A DNA stretch of 64,000 nt, taken from an uncultured Myxococcales bacterium. Lineage in GTDB: Bacteria > Myxococcota_A > UBA9042 > DTJE01. The position numbers and the translations under genes were made by a program. Positions 52,114 to 60,559 of this stretch are shown here, piece by piece. Within the stretch, counting starts at the first letter, position 1, and every line of letters starts with the position of its first letter. Below the pieces are notes generated by a model, which searched no databases, was not told where the DNA came from, and saw nothing but the letters and a program-made list of their open reading frames with translations. Where the stretch lies: NCBI GenBank assembly GCA_903936705.1, contig CAIZWN010000008.1, positions 1 to 64,000 of the forward strand, in the 5' to 3' direction.

Positions 52114-55023
52114 ATGGCATCCGATTCCATCGTCGTGATCGGCGCTCGCGAACACAACCTCGCGAACGTCACCGTCTCGATCCCCAAGTATCGACTGGTT
52201 GTCCTTTCGGGCGTGTCCGGGTCCGGCAAGTCGTCACTGGCTTTCGACACGGTCTTTGCCGAGGGCCAGCGCCGTTACGTCGAGTCGTTGTCGGCCTACG
52301 CCCGACAATTCCTGGGCCAGATGGAAAAACCGCGCTACGACAGCATTCGCGGACTTACACCAACCATCGCCATCGAACAGAAGTCGGCTTCCTCAAACCC
52401 GCGTTCGACGGTCGGGACGATCACGGAAGTCCACGACTATCTGCGCGTCCTTTTCGCCAGGGTCGGCGAGCAGCGGTGCCACTCGTGCGGCCTGCCGGTT
52501 GCACGCCAGGACCCCGGCCAGATCGTGCGCGAGATTCTGGCCCTGTCGGGAATGGCCAACACCGCAGCTCTGCGCGTCGTTCTGATGGCGCCACTGGCCC
52601 GCAACCGGAAGGGCGAATTCAAGGACCTCTTCGAGTCCCTCCGTGCCGACGGTTACGTCCGCGTTCGCATTGACGGGACTGTCACCGACCTGTCGACCGT
52701 CACCTCGCTGGACAAGAATCGCAAGCACGACATCGATTTGGTCGTGGACCGACTGGTCCTGAAAGACGGCATCGCGCCGCGCCTGACCGACTCGGTCGAG
52801 ACCGCTCTGAAGGCAAGCAAGGGCAGGGTTGTGGTTGCGCCGGAAGGCATGCCCGAACGCGTTTTTTCAGAGCACCTCGCATGCGAGCCCTGCGGCCATT
52901 CCTTCCCCGAGCTGTCGCCACAGCTTTTCAGCTTCAACAACCCGGCCGGCGCGTGCCCTTCCTGCAACGGCCTGGGTTCATCCCTTGCCATCGACCCCGA
53001 TAAGGTCGTGCCGGACGGATCCTTGTCGCTGCACCAGGGGGCGGTCGAGCTGTGGGCCCACGCCTTCGAGGATGATGGCGGCTGGACCGCCGAGATCCTG
53101 GAGGGGCTGGCCCGCCGCCACAGCCTGGATATGGACCGGCCCTTTCGCGATCTGTCTGACGAACACAAAAACCTGATATTTTTCGGAGATCACCAGCGTG
53201 TCCCCGTCGAGTGGCGCAGCAAGAACTTCAACGGCAGCGTGGCAATCAGGTTCGAGGGTGTGGCCAACATGCTGCTGCGTCGATTGCGCGAAACGAAGTC
53301 GGACGAGATGCGCGCCTATTACCAGAAATTCCTGACCGACCAACCTTGCGAGACTTGCGACGGCCGGCGCCTGCGCCCCGAAGCACTTGCGGTCCGGGTC
53401 GGCCCGTTCGGCATTGCAGACTTCAACCAGATGGCCATCAGCCGGATGCGCCGCGACATCGAAGGCCTGTCATTCGAGGGCAGCAGGGCCACGGTCGCCA
53501 TAGAACTACGCAAGGAGATCCTGTCCCGCCTGACCCTGATCGAGGACCTCGGCATCGGGTACCTGACGCTGGCCCGATCGGGCAACAGTCTGTCCGGTGG
53601 CGAAGCCCAACGCATACGCTTGGCATCCCAACTTGGCAGCGAGCTGACCGGCGTCACCTACATCCTCGACGAGCCGTCCATCGGCCTCCATCCCCGCGAC
53701 AACGGCCGTCTGATCGCGACGTTGACTCGCCTTCGGGACCTGGGAAACACGGTGCTTGTCGTCGAACACGACCGCGACGCGATCCTCCAGGCGGATCACC
53801 TTATCGAGTTCGGGCCGGGCGCAGGGCGCCAGGGCGGCCACGTGGTCTTCGAGGGCACGCCAGCCGAAATGCTGAAGAGTCCTACGTCTCTCACGGGCGC
53901 CTATCTGTCCGGCCGTCTCTCGATCCCCGTCCCCGAAACACGGCGGAAGGGCCGTGCAGTCTTGTCGCTGCGAGGGGCAACGGGCCACAACCTGAAGAAC
54001 GTGGACGCCGACATCCCGCTGGGAACCTTCACGGTCGTTACCGGCGTGTCGGGCGCGGGCAAGTCGTCGCTTGTCACGGAAACCCTTTGCCCGGCACTCC
54101 AGCGCCTGCTGATGGACGCACGAACCAGCCCGCTGAAGTACAGGGAGATTCGAGGCGTCGAACACATCGACAAGGTGATAGTCATCGATCAGGATCCCAT
54201 CGGCCGAACGCCTCGCAGCAATCCGACCACGTACACCAAGGCATTCGACCAGATCCGCGCGGTCTTCGCCGAGACCCTCGAGGCTCGCACCTTCGGATAC
54301 GCGCCGGGACGTTTCAGCTTCAACGTCCGGGGCGGTCGTTGCGAACGTTGCCAGGGAGCCGGCGTGCTTCGAGTCGAAATGCACTTTCTTCCCGACGTGT
54401 TCGTCACGTGCGACGAATGCCACGGACGCCGCTTCAACGAAGCAACGCTGCGGGTGAAGTACAAGGACCTTTCGATCGCCGACGTGCTGGACCTGACGGT
54501 CGATGAGGCCTTGGCGGTGTTCCAGAACCACCGTGGCCTCAAGCGGATCCTTGGAACATTGCAGGACGTCGGCCTGGGGTACGTACACCTCGGCCAGCCA
54601 TCGCCCACCCTGTCTGGAGGCGAGGCCCAGCGCATCAAGCTCGCGCGCGAACTGGCAAAAGCTGCCACTGGCCGCACTCTGTACGTGATGGACGAACCAT
54701 CGACCGGTCTCCACTTCGATGACGTGCGCAAGTTGCTGGGCGTCGTCGAGCGCCTGGTCGAGGCCGGCAACACCGTGCTGATGATCGAACACAACCTTGA
54801 AATCCTGAAGGTCGCGGACCACCTTATCGACCTGGGGCCAGAGGGGGGCGAGGCCGGAGGCTACATCGTCGCATCAGGAACTCCCGAGTCGATCGCCGCT
54901 TGCGATGATTCGGCGACAGGACAGGCATTACGAGCCGTCCTGCCGACGTGGAAGGCGCCGGTCGCCCCTCGGTCACCCCGGGTGCCACGCGTGCCAAAGG
55001 CCTCCCGAACAATGCACAGTTGA
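52114..55023 (+). CDS. uvrA: Excinuclease ABC subunit A
   Basis: 969 residues from ATG 52114 (GGAGG five bases upstream; a TTG at 52081 is in frame). Two ATPase modules are visible: Walker A GVSGSGKSS and GVSGAGKSS, and the signatures NSLSGGEAQRIRLA and PTLSGGEAQRIKLA. The zinc ligands CERC and CDEC flank the second Zn module, and CEPC and CPSC the first. UvrA finds bulky DNA damage and loads UvrB in nucleotide-excision repair. Its C-terminus extends about 25 residues beyond the usual end (Pro/Arg-rich). No uvrB or uvrC is nearby. Confidence 0.97.
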   Translation: MASDSIVVIGAREHNLANVTVSIPKYRLVVLSGVSGSGKSSLAFDTVFAEGQRRYVESLSAYARQFLGQMEKPRYDSIRGLTPTIAIEQKSASSNPRSTVGTITEVHDYLRVLFARVGEQRCHSCGLPVARQDPGQIVREILALSGMANTAALRVVLMAPLARNRKGEFKDLFESLRADGYVRVRIDGTVTDLSTVTSLDKNRKHDIDLVVDRLVLKDGIAPRLTDSVETALKASKGRVVVAPEGMPERVFSEHLACEPCGHSFPELSPQLFSFNNPAGACPSCNGLGSSLAIDPDKVVPDGSLSLHQGAVELWAHAFEDDGGWTAEILEGLARRHSLDMDRPFRDLSDEHKNLIFFGDHQRVPVEWRSKNFNGSVAIRFEGVANMLLRRLRETKSDEMRAYYQKFLTDQPCETCDGRRLRPEALAVRVGPFGIADFNQMAISRMRRDIEGLSFEGSRATVAIELRKEILSRLTLIEDLGIGYLTLARSGNSLSGGEAQRIRLASQLGSELTGVTYILDEPSIGLHPRDNGRLIATLTRLRDLGNTVLVVEHDRDAILQADHLIEFGPGAGRQGGHVVFEGTPAEMLKSPTSLTGAYLSGRLSIPVPETRRKGRAVLSLRGATGHNLKNVDADIPLGTFTVVTGVSGAGKSSLVTETLCPALQRLLMDARTSPLKYREIRGVEHIDKVIVIDQDPIGRTPRSNPTTYTKAFDQIRAVFAETLEARTFGYAPGRFSFNVRGGRCERCQGAGVLRVEMHFLPDVFVTCDECHGRRFNEATLRVKYKDLSIADVLDLTVDEALAVFQNHRGLKRILGTLQDVGLGYVHLGQPSPTLSGGEAQRIKLARELAKAATGRTLYVMDEPSTGLHFDDVRKLLGVVERLVEAGNTVLMIEHNLEILKVADHLIDLGPEGGEAGGYIVASGTPESIAACDDSATGQALRAVLPTWKAPVAPRSPRVPRVPKASRTMHS

Positions 55024-55078
55024 CATTCGGGCGCCGGGGCTGAATCCTGGTCCACGTCCGGGAATCCGAGGTAGACCG

Positions 55079-55516
55079 ATGATCAAGGCAACCCTTCGCA
55101 TCCTGCTGATCCCGATTGCTCTGGTCGCATGCGGCGGCGCCCAGCGCACGGGTGACGAGACCCGCTCGGGCGCCCAGGAACTGGTCCTAGGCATCACCGC
55201 CGACGATAAGGTCTCGTCAAGTGACGACGAATCCGACTGGAAGCGCTTTCGCGTCGATTCCCAGACCACGGCGATCATCACCATCTACTGGGACAATCCG
55301 GCGGTCGGGGCCCGCATGACCTTGCGGGACCAGTTCGGCGCGCCCCTTGGCGAGGCCAAGCACGTGGCTGACGCGTCGTCGGACTCCATTCCCGAGGTCC
55401 GCCTTGGAGAGGGTTCGTATTACGTGGAGGTCGTTGCCACCAAGGGAGCGTCCGTGTACACGCTTGACGTCCAGCTGGGCGGACCTTCCTCGGCCGGGGT
55501 GCCGCGCCCTGAGTGA
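55079..55516 (+). CDS. Small lipoprotein with a pre-peptidase C-terminal (PPC)-like beta domain
   Basis: 145 residues with GAGG ahead of the ATG. Signal LRILLIPIALVAC ends at a lipobox Cys. The mature domain runs VSSSDDESDWKRFRVDSQTT, then TIYWDNPAVGARMTLRDQFG, then GEGSYYVEVVATKGASVYTL. This is the alternation of PPC/bacterial pre-peptidase domains. These domains often accompany secreted proteases and may assist export or substrate binding. Function is unknown. The gene follows uvrA by 55 bp and may be co-transcribed with it. Confidence 0.75.
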   Translation: MIKATLRILLIPIALVACGGAQRTGDETRSGAQELVLGITADDKVSSSDDESDWKRFRVDSQTTAIITIYWDNPAVGARMTLRDQFGAPLGEAKHVADASSDSIPEVRLGEGSYYVEVVATKGASVYTLDVQLGGPSSAGVPRPE

Positions 55517-55540
55517 TTGGGCTGGGGCCTGCAGTCTCCC

Positions 55541-55612
55541 TATTGGTGCCAACAGACCCCACCCGACACCCCAGATGCCCGCTCTATACAACGGGGTCTG
55601 CTGTCACCAATA
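55541..55612. repeat. Long inverted repeat upstream of the eCIS locus
   Basis: Arms at 55541-55560 and 55593-55612 pair at 18 of 20 positions, including perfect outer octamers TATTGGTG/CACCAATA and an inner ACCCC/GGGGT block, around a 32-base loop. It lies between the lipoprotein stop and the eCIS promoter and is followed by an AT-rich stretch (TATTCTTTACTG). It may end the uvrA transcript or act as a regulatory site for the eCIS genes. Confidence 0.6.
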
Positions 55613-55648
55613 TTCTTTACTGTTCCAGCAGTTCCAAAGTCGAGTGAT

Positions 55649-55677
55649 TTGACATCGCCACACGTCCCTGCTATCCA
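55649..55677 (+). promoter_or_regulatory. Candidate sigma70-like promoter of the eCIS operon
   Basis: A perfect -35 TTGACA (55649-55654) is followed after 17 bases by TATCCA (55672-55677), a weak -10. Transcription would begin near 55685, about 22 bases before the first eCIS ATG (55707). The gene has no strong ribosome site. Confidence 0.4.
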
Positions 55678-55706
55678 GAGAACTCGTTTCATAACCGGCA
55701 AACCGG

Positions 55707-56300
55707 ATGAGCCAGTTCGAGGTCGTGCGCGACGTCGGCGAATCACTGAAGGAATTGCTGAAGGCTTCCTTCAAGGAAGCCGGGTTCACCACCGTAACCG
55801 TGTCCAACGACCGACCAAAAAAGGAAAACATCAAGTCATTACCGACGGTTTCGTCATATCTTTACCACTTGGCGATTGCGCCAGGTTACAAGGACCGTAC
55901 GGATTCTCTGGTTACGACGTACTCGAAGGATGGACGGCTGACCGAGTACTACCAGGATGCTCCCGTCCAGATGCACGCCCAGTTCGTTCTTTCTGTCTTC
56001 GGTAACACCCCGACCGAGGAGAACCTTCTCCTGGGCCTGATCGTCAAGACGCTTCTTGAAAACCCGATACTTTTCGGAGACCAGTTGAAGGGAGAATCTT
56101 TCTTCCCGGATGACCAGTTGAATGTGTTCCCCAACCTCCAGGCCGATTTCAGCGAATCGGTGTCCTTCTGGAGGAGCCTGAACGAGGAGGTCCGACCGTC
56201 GCTCTTCTACTACGTACGGTTCCGCGTGGAATCGGAGCGACGGTCTCAGGAATTGCCGCGGGTCATTGGCAGGGATCTTGCAGTTCGGCAAACGACATGA
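55707..56300 (+). CDS. DUF4255/Pvc16-like tail terminator (cap) protein of an eCIS
   Basis: 197 residues. The text FEVVRDVGESLKELLK, YLYHLAIAPGYKDR and PVQMHAQFVLSVFGNTPTEE matches the Pvc16/Afp16 N-terminal (DUF4255) family, which caps the end of the sheath-tube assembly in extracellular contractile injection systems. The order that follows (sheath, tube, chaperone, sheath, tube) supports this. It is the first gene of the locus, with 190 bp of non-coding DNA and an inverted repeat ahead of it. The following sheath gene begins 68 bp downstream. Confidence 0.85.
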   Translation: MSQFEVVRDVGESLKELLKASFKEAGFTTVTVSNDRPKKENIKSLPTVSSYLYHLAIAPGYKDRTDSLVTTYSKDGRLTEYYQDAPVQMHAQFVLSVFGNTPTEENLLLGLIVKTLLENPILFGDQLKGESFFPDDQLNVFPNLQADFSESVSFWRSLNEEVRPSLFYYVRFRVESERRSQELPRVIGRDLAVRQTT

Positions 56301-56368
56301 GCGTCGCCCGAACGTATCCCTGCTGGTCACCCCCCGGAGGTCGGTAGGAAACCAACCAGGAGGCTCGA

Positions 56369-57535
56369 ATGGCCACGTCGTACCTGTCCCCAGGTGTCTA
56401 CGTCGAGGAAGTCGATCGCGGCACCAAACCCCTCGAGATGGTCGGTACCAGCACGGCAGCCTTCGTCGGCGAGTGCAAGGTCGGCCCCGTAAACCAGCCC
56501 GTACTGGTCACCAACTGGAGTCAGTTCACCAAGCAATTCGGTGACTTCCAGAACAGCGACTACCTGGCTCACGCCGTGTACGGGTTCTTCAACAACGGAG
56601 GCGGGCGGGCCTTCATTGTCAACGTTGGTTCCGTCGAGCAGGCCAAGGAGCGTGGCGAGGACGTCAGCAGCCGCGCGGCACTGTTCATCGGTTCCGACAA
56701 CGGCCCCGGTACCCGCACGGGCTTGAAGGCCCTCGAGGACATCGAGGACATCAACATCATCGCGGCCCCGGGCCAGACCGACCCCGTCATCCAGGATGCG
56801 TTGTTGTCGCACTGCGAAAACATGCGATACCGCTTTGCCATCCTGGACTCCCCGGAAATCATCGAGAAGGGTGGCGTCGACAAGATCCCGAAGCCCCGCG
56901 ACTCCAAGTACGGCGCCTACTACTTCCCCTGGCTGGAGGTCTACGACCCGGTAAAGGGGAACATCTTCCAGCCCCCGTCGGGTTACATGGCAGGCGTCTA
57001 CGCCCGCAGCGACGGCGAACGTGGCGTCCACAAGGCGCCAGCGAACGAGGTCGTCCGCGGCGCATTGGGTCTGCGGTACGGAATCACCAAGGGGGAACAG
57101 GATCTCCTGAACCCGAAGGGGATCAACTGCATCCGCCAGTTCCCGAACCGCGGAATACGCGTTTGGGGCGCCCGCACCATCTCCAGCGATGCGTCGTGGC
57201 GCTACGTCAATGTCCGCCGCCTGTTCAACATGGCCGAACAATCAATCGAGATTGGAACACAGTGGGTCGTATTCGAGCCGAACGACCCTCGCCTGTGGAA
57301 GCGGGTCACACGCGACATCAGCGCTTTCCTGCTGCGCTTGTGGCGGCAAGGCGCCCTGTTCGGGAAGACTCCGGAAGAGGCGTTCTACGTGAAGTGCGAC
57401 GACGAAACGAACCCTCCCGAGGTCATCGACGCGGGCCAGATGATCGTCGAGATCGGCATGGCTCCCGTGAAGCCGGCCGAATTCGTGATCTTCCGGATCG
57501 GCCAGATGCCGGCGGGCGGCGAGGTGTCCGAGTAA
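56369..57535 (+). CDS. eCIS contractile tail-sheath protein 1
   Basis: 388 residues, with AGGAGG nine bases before the ATG. The phage sheath signature YLSPGVYVEEVDRGTKPLEM is followed by TAAFVGECKVGPVNQP and the subtilisin-like sheath core. In the core, APANEVVRGALGLRYGITKG, GINCIRQFPNRGIRVWGART and RYVNVRRLFNMAEQSIE match Afp2-4/Pvc2-4. The C-terminus carries FYVKCDDETNPPEVIDAGQM. It forms the outer sheath that contracts to drive the inner tube through a target membrane. It is a compact sheath without an extra surface domain. Confidence 0.95.
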   Translation: MATSYLSPGVYVEEVDRGTKPLEMVGTSTAAFVGECKVGPVNQPVLVTNWSQFTKQFGDFQNSDYLAHAVYGFFNNGGGRAFIVNVGSVEQAKERGEDVSSRAALFIGSDNGPGTRTGLKALEDIEDINIIAAPGQTDPVIQDALLSHCENMRYRFAILDSPEIIEKGGVDKIPKPRDSKYGAYYFPWLEVYDPVKGNIFQPPSGYMAGVYARSDGERGVHKAPANEVVRGALGLRYGITKGEQDLLNPKGINCIRQFPNRGIRVWGARTISSDASWRYVNVRRLFNMAEQSIEIGTQWVVFEPNDPRLWKRVTRDISAFLLRLWRQGALFGKTPEEAFYVKCDDETNPPEVIDAGQMIVEIGMAPVKPAEFVIFRIGQMPAGGEVSE

Positions 57536-57607
57536 CGCAGGCGGTAGTTTTCGCCCCGCGCAACGGCCGGGGTGACGGAGATTTCCAGCAGGATACGGAG
57601 GTTCAAG

Positions 57608-58039
57608 ATGCCCAACCGTAGGAAGTTCGATCACATCGGGAATTTCAATTTCAAGGTTGAGATCGAGGGTGTGACTCAGGCGGCGTTCCGCAACGTCGAG
57701 GGTCTCGATTCGGAAACCGAAATCGTCGAGTACCAGGACGGCGACGACATGGTTCTGCGCAAGCGTCCCGGCCGTACCAAGTACAGCAACGTTGTACTCA
57801 AGCGCGGTTTCGTGAACTCGGACGATCTCTGGCAGTGGAGAAAGAAGGTCATCGAAGGCAAGATCGAGCGCAAAAGCGGCTCGATCATCCTTTGCGCCGA
57901 CGATAATACCGAAGTCGTCCGCTACAACTTCTTCGATGGCTGGCCATGCAAGTGGAAGGGATTCACGCTCGACGGCAAGGGCACGGACGTGAACGTCGAG
58001 GAGATTGAACTGGCTGTCGAGAAGATCGAACGGGCCTGA
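57608..58039 (+). CDS. eCIS inner tail-tube protein 1
   Basis: 143 residues from ATG 57608 (GGAGG upstream). The gp19/Hcp-like tube fold is recognised by RKFDHIGNFNFKVEIEGVTQ, AAFRNVEGLDSETEIVEYQDG, YSNVVLKRGFVNSDDLWQWR and WKGFTLDGKGTDVNVEEIEL. This matches Afp1/Pvc1 tube subunits. It polymerises inside the sheath to make the conduit for effectors. A second tube-like gene at 60560-61054 is the probable baseplate-proximal tube initiator. Confidence 0.95.
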   Translation: MPNRRKFDHIGNFNFKVEIEGVTQAAFRNVEGLDSETEIVEYQDGDDMVLRKRPGRTKYSNVVLKRGFVNSDDLWQWRKKVIEGKIERKSGSIILCADDNTEVVRYNFFDGWPCKWKGFTLDGKGTDVNVEEIELAVEKIERA

Positions 58040-58120
58040 TCTCCGCGTATCTCCAGCAGTTCCGACAGCAGGGGATAAGGCTGTACCGGTTGTTCACCCT
58101 GTCTCGAACCAGGAGCTGAA

Positions 58121-58498
58121 ATGGCCTTCCGCACTGAATTCGAGTTCACGCTGCCTCGCGGCTACGTGGACAAGGACGGCAAGGTACAGAAGAAAGGGGT
58201 CATGCGCCTCGCGACGGCAAAGGACGAGATCCTCCCGCTGCAGGACTACCGCGTTCAGCAGAATCGCGCTTACCTGGTGGTGATCCTGCTGTCGCGCGTA
58301 ATCACGAAATTGGGGGACCTGAAGTCCATCAATCCGCCGGTCATCGAGGAGTTGTTTGCCTCGGACCTGGCGTATCTGCAGGATTTCTATCGTCGCATCA
58401 ACGAGGACGGGACCAGCCACGTCAAGGTCAACTGCCCGGAGTGCAAGCACGCCTTCGAGGTGGATCTGGGAGGTGAGCCAGGCGTGGGGGAATCGTAA
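58121..58498 (+). CDS. Tail assembly chaperone-like protein (zero-frame product)
   Basis: 125 residues. The text FRTEFEFTLPRGYVDKDGKV, RLATAKDEILPLQDYRVQQN, LSRVITKLGDLKSINPPVIE and SDLAYLQDFYRRINED fits the phage tail assembly chaperone pattern (gpE/gp41-like and eCIS homologues). A lone CPEC pair (VNCPECKHAFEVDLG) near the C-terminus resembles half of a zinc ribbon. A strong frameshift signal lies at the last codons (58486-58534). The downstream -1 ORF has no start of its own, so a fraction of ribosomes probably makes a 179-residue fusion. Chaperones of this type guide tube length in long-tailed phages. Confidence 0.75.
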   Translation: MAFRTEFEFTLPRGYVDKDGKVQKKGVMRLATAKDEILPLQDYRVQQNRAYLVVILLSRVITKLGDLKSINPPVIEELFASDLAYLQDFYRRINEDGTSHVKVNCPECKHAFEVDLGGEPGVGES

Positions 58499-58534
58499 GC
58501 TACCCCCTGGACAAGCTCTACCAGGAGGTAGCTT
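58486..58534 (+). promoter_or_regulatory. Candidate -1 programmed ribosomal frameshift signal (slippery tract plus stem-loop)
   Basis: G-GGG-GAA (58486-58492) is read in the zero frame as GTG GGG GAA TCG TAA. Four bases on, AAGCTACCCCCTGG (58497-58510) pairs with CCAGGAGGTAGCTT (58521-58534) at 13 of 14 positions around a 10-base loop. The stem can extend three more pairs downward. A slippery tract, short spacer and stable hairpin is the classic arrangement of -1 frameshift sites. The -1 frame is open from 58477 (just after TGA 58474-58476) to 58659 with no ATG, GTG or TTG upstream of its conserved part. The GAA to GGA re-pairing in the A site is imperfect, so efficiency is uncertain. Confidence 0.65.
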
Positions 58535-58659
58535 ATGTCGCTTACCATTTCCACTGGTCCCCGGACGAGATCCTCGACATGGAGCACCGGGAGCGCCAGA
58601 TCTGGGTGAAGGAGATCTCCGGGATAAACAGGGAGATCAACAAGACCAGGCAGGGCTAG
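58492..58659 (+). CDS. Frameshift extension ORF, small eCIS protein (DUF6760-like)
   Basis: In the -1 frame, about 55 codons encode YPLDKLYQEVAYVAYHFHW, then SPDEILDMEHRERQIWVKE, then ISGINREINKTRQG. This resembles the short DUF6760-type proteins found after the tube genes of many eCIS loci. The reading frame contains no ATG, GTG or TTG before the conserved part; the first ATG lies about 28 codons in. It is therefore most likely made as a C-terminal extension of the preceding chaperone by -1 frameshifting, in the manner of lambda G/GT. A CTG start at 58507 cannot be excluded. The coordinate 58492 is the predicted junction. Confidence 0.7.
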   Translation: MVSYPLDKLYQEVAYVAYHFHWSPDEILDMEHRERQIWVKEISGINREINKTRQG

Positions 58660-58725
58660 GCGCGCTGCGGTGCCCTTCACCCGGGCCACCGAAAGCAGCC
58701 GGATACGCATCGACGGAGGCGCACG

Positions 58726-60522
58726 GTGAGGCCCAGCGGAACCGATATTCGTCCCCCAGGCGTCTACACCGAACCGTCCGAGCGGCGCAGGGACGCACTG
58801 TCGCTGGCCCCCAGTGGCGTGCCTGGGTTCGTGGGCCTGGCGAGACGCGGCCCGACCAACGTCCCGGTCAGAATCGCATCGCCTGGTCAATTTGCTTCGG
58901 TTTTCGGGGAACTGCCGGAAGGTGGATTTCTCCAGCCCTCTGTCGAGGCATTTTTCCAAAATGGCGGCCGGGAGTGCTGGATCGTTCGCGTGACGCACAA
59001 GTCCGGAAGTTCTTTCGGCGAGCCTGCCGTGCGCTCCTGTCGCCTCTTTTCCGACAGGCGTGGTCTGCCGGCATTCAAGGTGGAAGCCGGCAGCGAGGGT
59101 TCCTGGGGCAACGACATCTCGGTGTCTTTTTGCAGAAGCCAACCTCGCGCCCAAACCTTCCTGACTCTCGATGCCGAGGCTGGCGACACCGGCGCGATTG
59201 TGCGTTCCACGCACGGCCTTAGACCTGGTGCGCTTGTGCGCCTGTATCGAGAGGGATTCGAAACCTTTAGGTTCGTGGAGGGGGTCGAGGACAAGAAGGT
59301 CTTGTGGAGGGCTGACCAGCCACTCGAGTCAGGGTTGCAGTCCAGCGCGCCATCCTATGTGGAGACCGTCGAATTCGAACTGAAGGTCACCTCTCCGTTC
59401 CTGCGTGAATCGTTCCCGGAACTCTCGCTGCACCCGGCCAGTCCCCGCTTTGTCGAGCGGGTCGTCGGGGACATGTCCCGCCTGGTCCGAGTCACACTTT
59501 TGGATCCTTCGACCGACTCTGGGCACCTTCCAACCGATCTGGCGTTGCCGGCAGATGCGACCGGCATTGCCCTCGAGGGCGGGCTGGACGGCCTATGGAA
59601 CGTCACGCCTGACGACTTGATCGGCATGACGGGCGAACTTGGCGCACGCACCGGCCTGGCAGCCTTCGAAACGGTTGACGAGGTGGACCTGCTGGCGGTA
59701 CCTGATGCCTCGTGGCTTTTCCTGCAGAACTGTGGGCGGGACGGGAGGTCGTTCTCCACCCTGAAAGACGTCGAAGTGGTGCAGGACGCCATGCTGTCCC
59801 AGTGCGAACGATTGAACGACCGCTTCGCCCTGCTGGACACTCCGTTTCCAGACAGCGCTGACCGGACACGCGAATACCGACTGATGTTCGATTCCCGACA
59901 CGGCGCCCTGTACTTCCCGTGGATCATCGTGGACAGCCGCGGGCAACGTCTGGCCGTGCCTCCGTGCGGCCATCTAGCCGGAATCATGGCCAGATGCGAC
60001 GAGAATATCGGCATCCACAAGGCGCCGGCAAACGAGGTTCTCGCCGGAGGGCTGGATCTTACGGTCCTGCTGGTGGACGAGGACGTCGGCCTGCTGAACA
60101 ACGAAGGCATAAACTGCCTGGTCTCGCAGGGGGTTCGTGGACTGCGGGTCTGGGGCGCGCGAACGGTAAGCGGCGACGTGGCCTGCCGCTACCTGAACGT
60201 CCGTCGGCAGTTGAACGCAATCCACAGGTCCCTTGCAACAGGGATGCAGTGGGTCGTGTTCGAACCGAACGTCCCTTCAGTTTGGAAGACGGTACAAAGA
60301 AACGTTACGCAGTTCCTGATGGACCTGTGGCGGCGAGGCTGGTTCCAGGGTGACACCCCCGAGGACGGCTTCTATGTGAAGTGCGACGAGGAAACCAACC
60401 CTCCCGCGGAACGGAATGCTGGCAGGTTGACCATACAAGTGGGAGTTGCTCCGGTTCGACCGGCCGAATTCCTGACGATACAGGTGGCTCAGGAAATGCA
60501 AGGTCGTCAGGAAGGCGGATGA
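58726..60522 (+). CDS. eCIS contractile tail-sheath protein 2
   Basis: 598 residues from GTG 58726 (GGAGG six bases upstream). It shares the sheath ends with sheath 1 (RPPGVYTEPSERR; NEVLAGGLDLTVLLVDEDVG; GINCLVSQGVRGLRVWGART; RYLNVRRQLNAIHRSLATG; FYVKCDEETNPPAERNAG). It carries roughly 210 extra residues in the middle (about 110-330), rich in beta strands. eCIS and Afp loci usually contain two to three sheath paralogues of different size. The larger one probably forms the specialised baseplate-proximal or outer-decorated rings. The insert could be a surface-exposed domain. Confidence 0.93.
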   Translation: MRPSGTDIRPPGVYTEPSERRRDALSLAPSGVPGFVGLARRGPTNVPVRIASPGQFASVFGELPEGGFLQPSVEAFFQNGGRECWIVRVTHKSGSSFGEPAVRSCRLFSDRRGLPAFKVEAGSEGSWGNDISVSFCRSQPRAQTFLTLDAEAGDTGAIVRSTHGLRPGALVRLYREGFETFRFVEGVEDKKVLWRADQPLESGLQSSAPSYVETVEFELKVTSPFLRESFPELSLHPASPRFVERVVGDMSRLVRVTLLDPSTDSGHLPTDLALPADATGIALEGGLDGLWNVTPDDLIGMTGELGARTGLAAFETVDEVDLLAVPDASWLFLQNCGRDGRSFSTLKDVEVVQDAMLSQCERLNDRFALLDTPFPDSADRTREYRLMFDSRHGALYFPWIIVDSRGQRLAVPPCGHLAGIMARCDENIGIHKAPANEVLAGGLDLTVLLVDEDVGLLNNEGINCLVSQGVRGLRVWGARTVSGDVACRYLNVRRQLNAIHRSLATGMQWVVFEPNVPSVWKTVQRNVTQFLMDLWRRGWFQGDTPEDGFYVKCDEETNPPAERNAGRLTIQVGVAPVRPAEFLTIQVAQEMQGRQEGG

Positions 60523-60559
60523 ACAGGCAACCCGAGACATGCGCCGGGGAGGTGGCCGG

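Noticed and set aside
58535-58609. ATG with a good AGGAGG site inside the frameshift region
   Set aside because: The frame stops after about 24 codons and has no similarity to anything; the AGGAGG is part of the hairpin's 3' arm.
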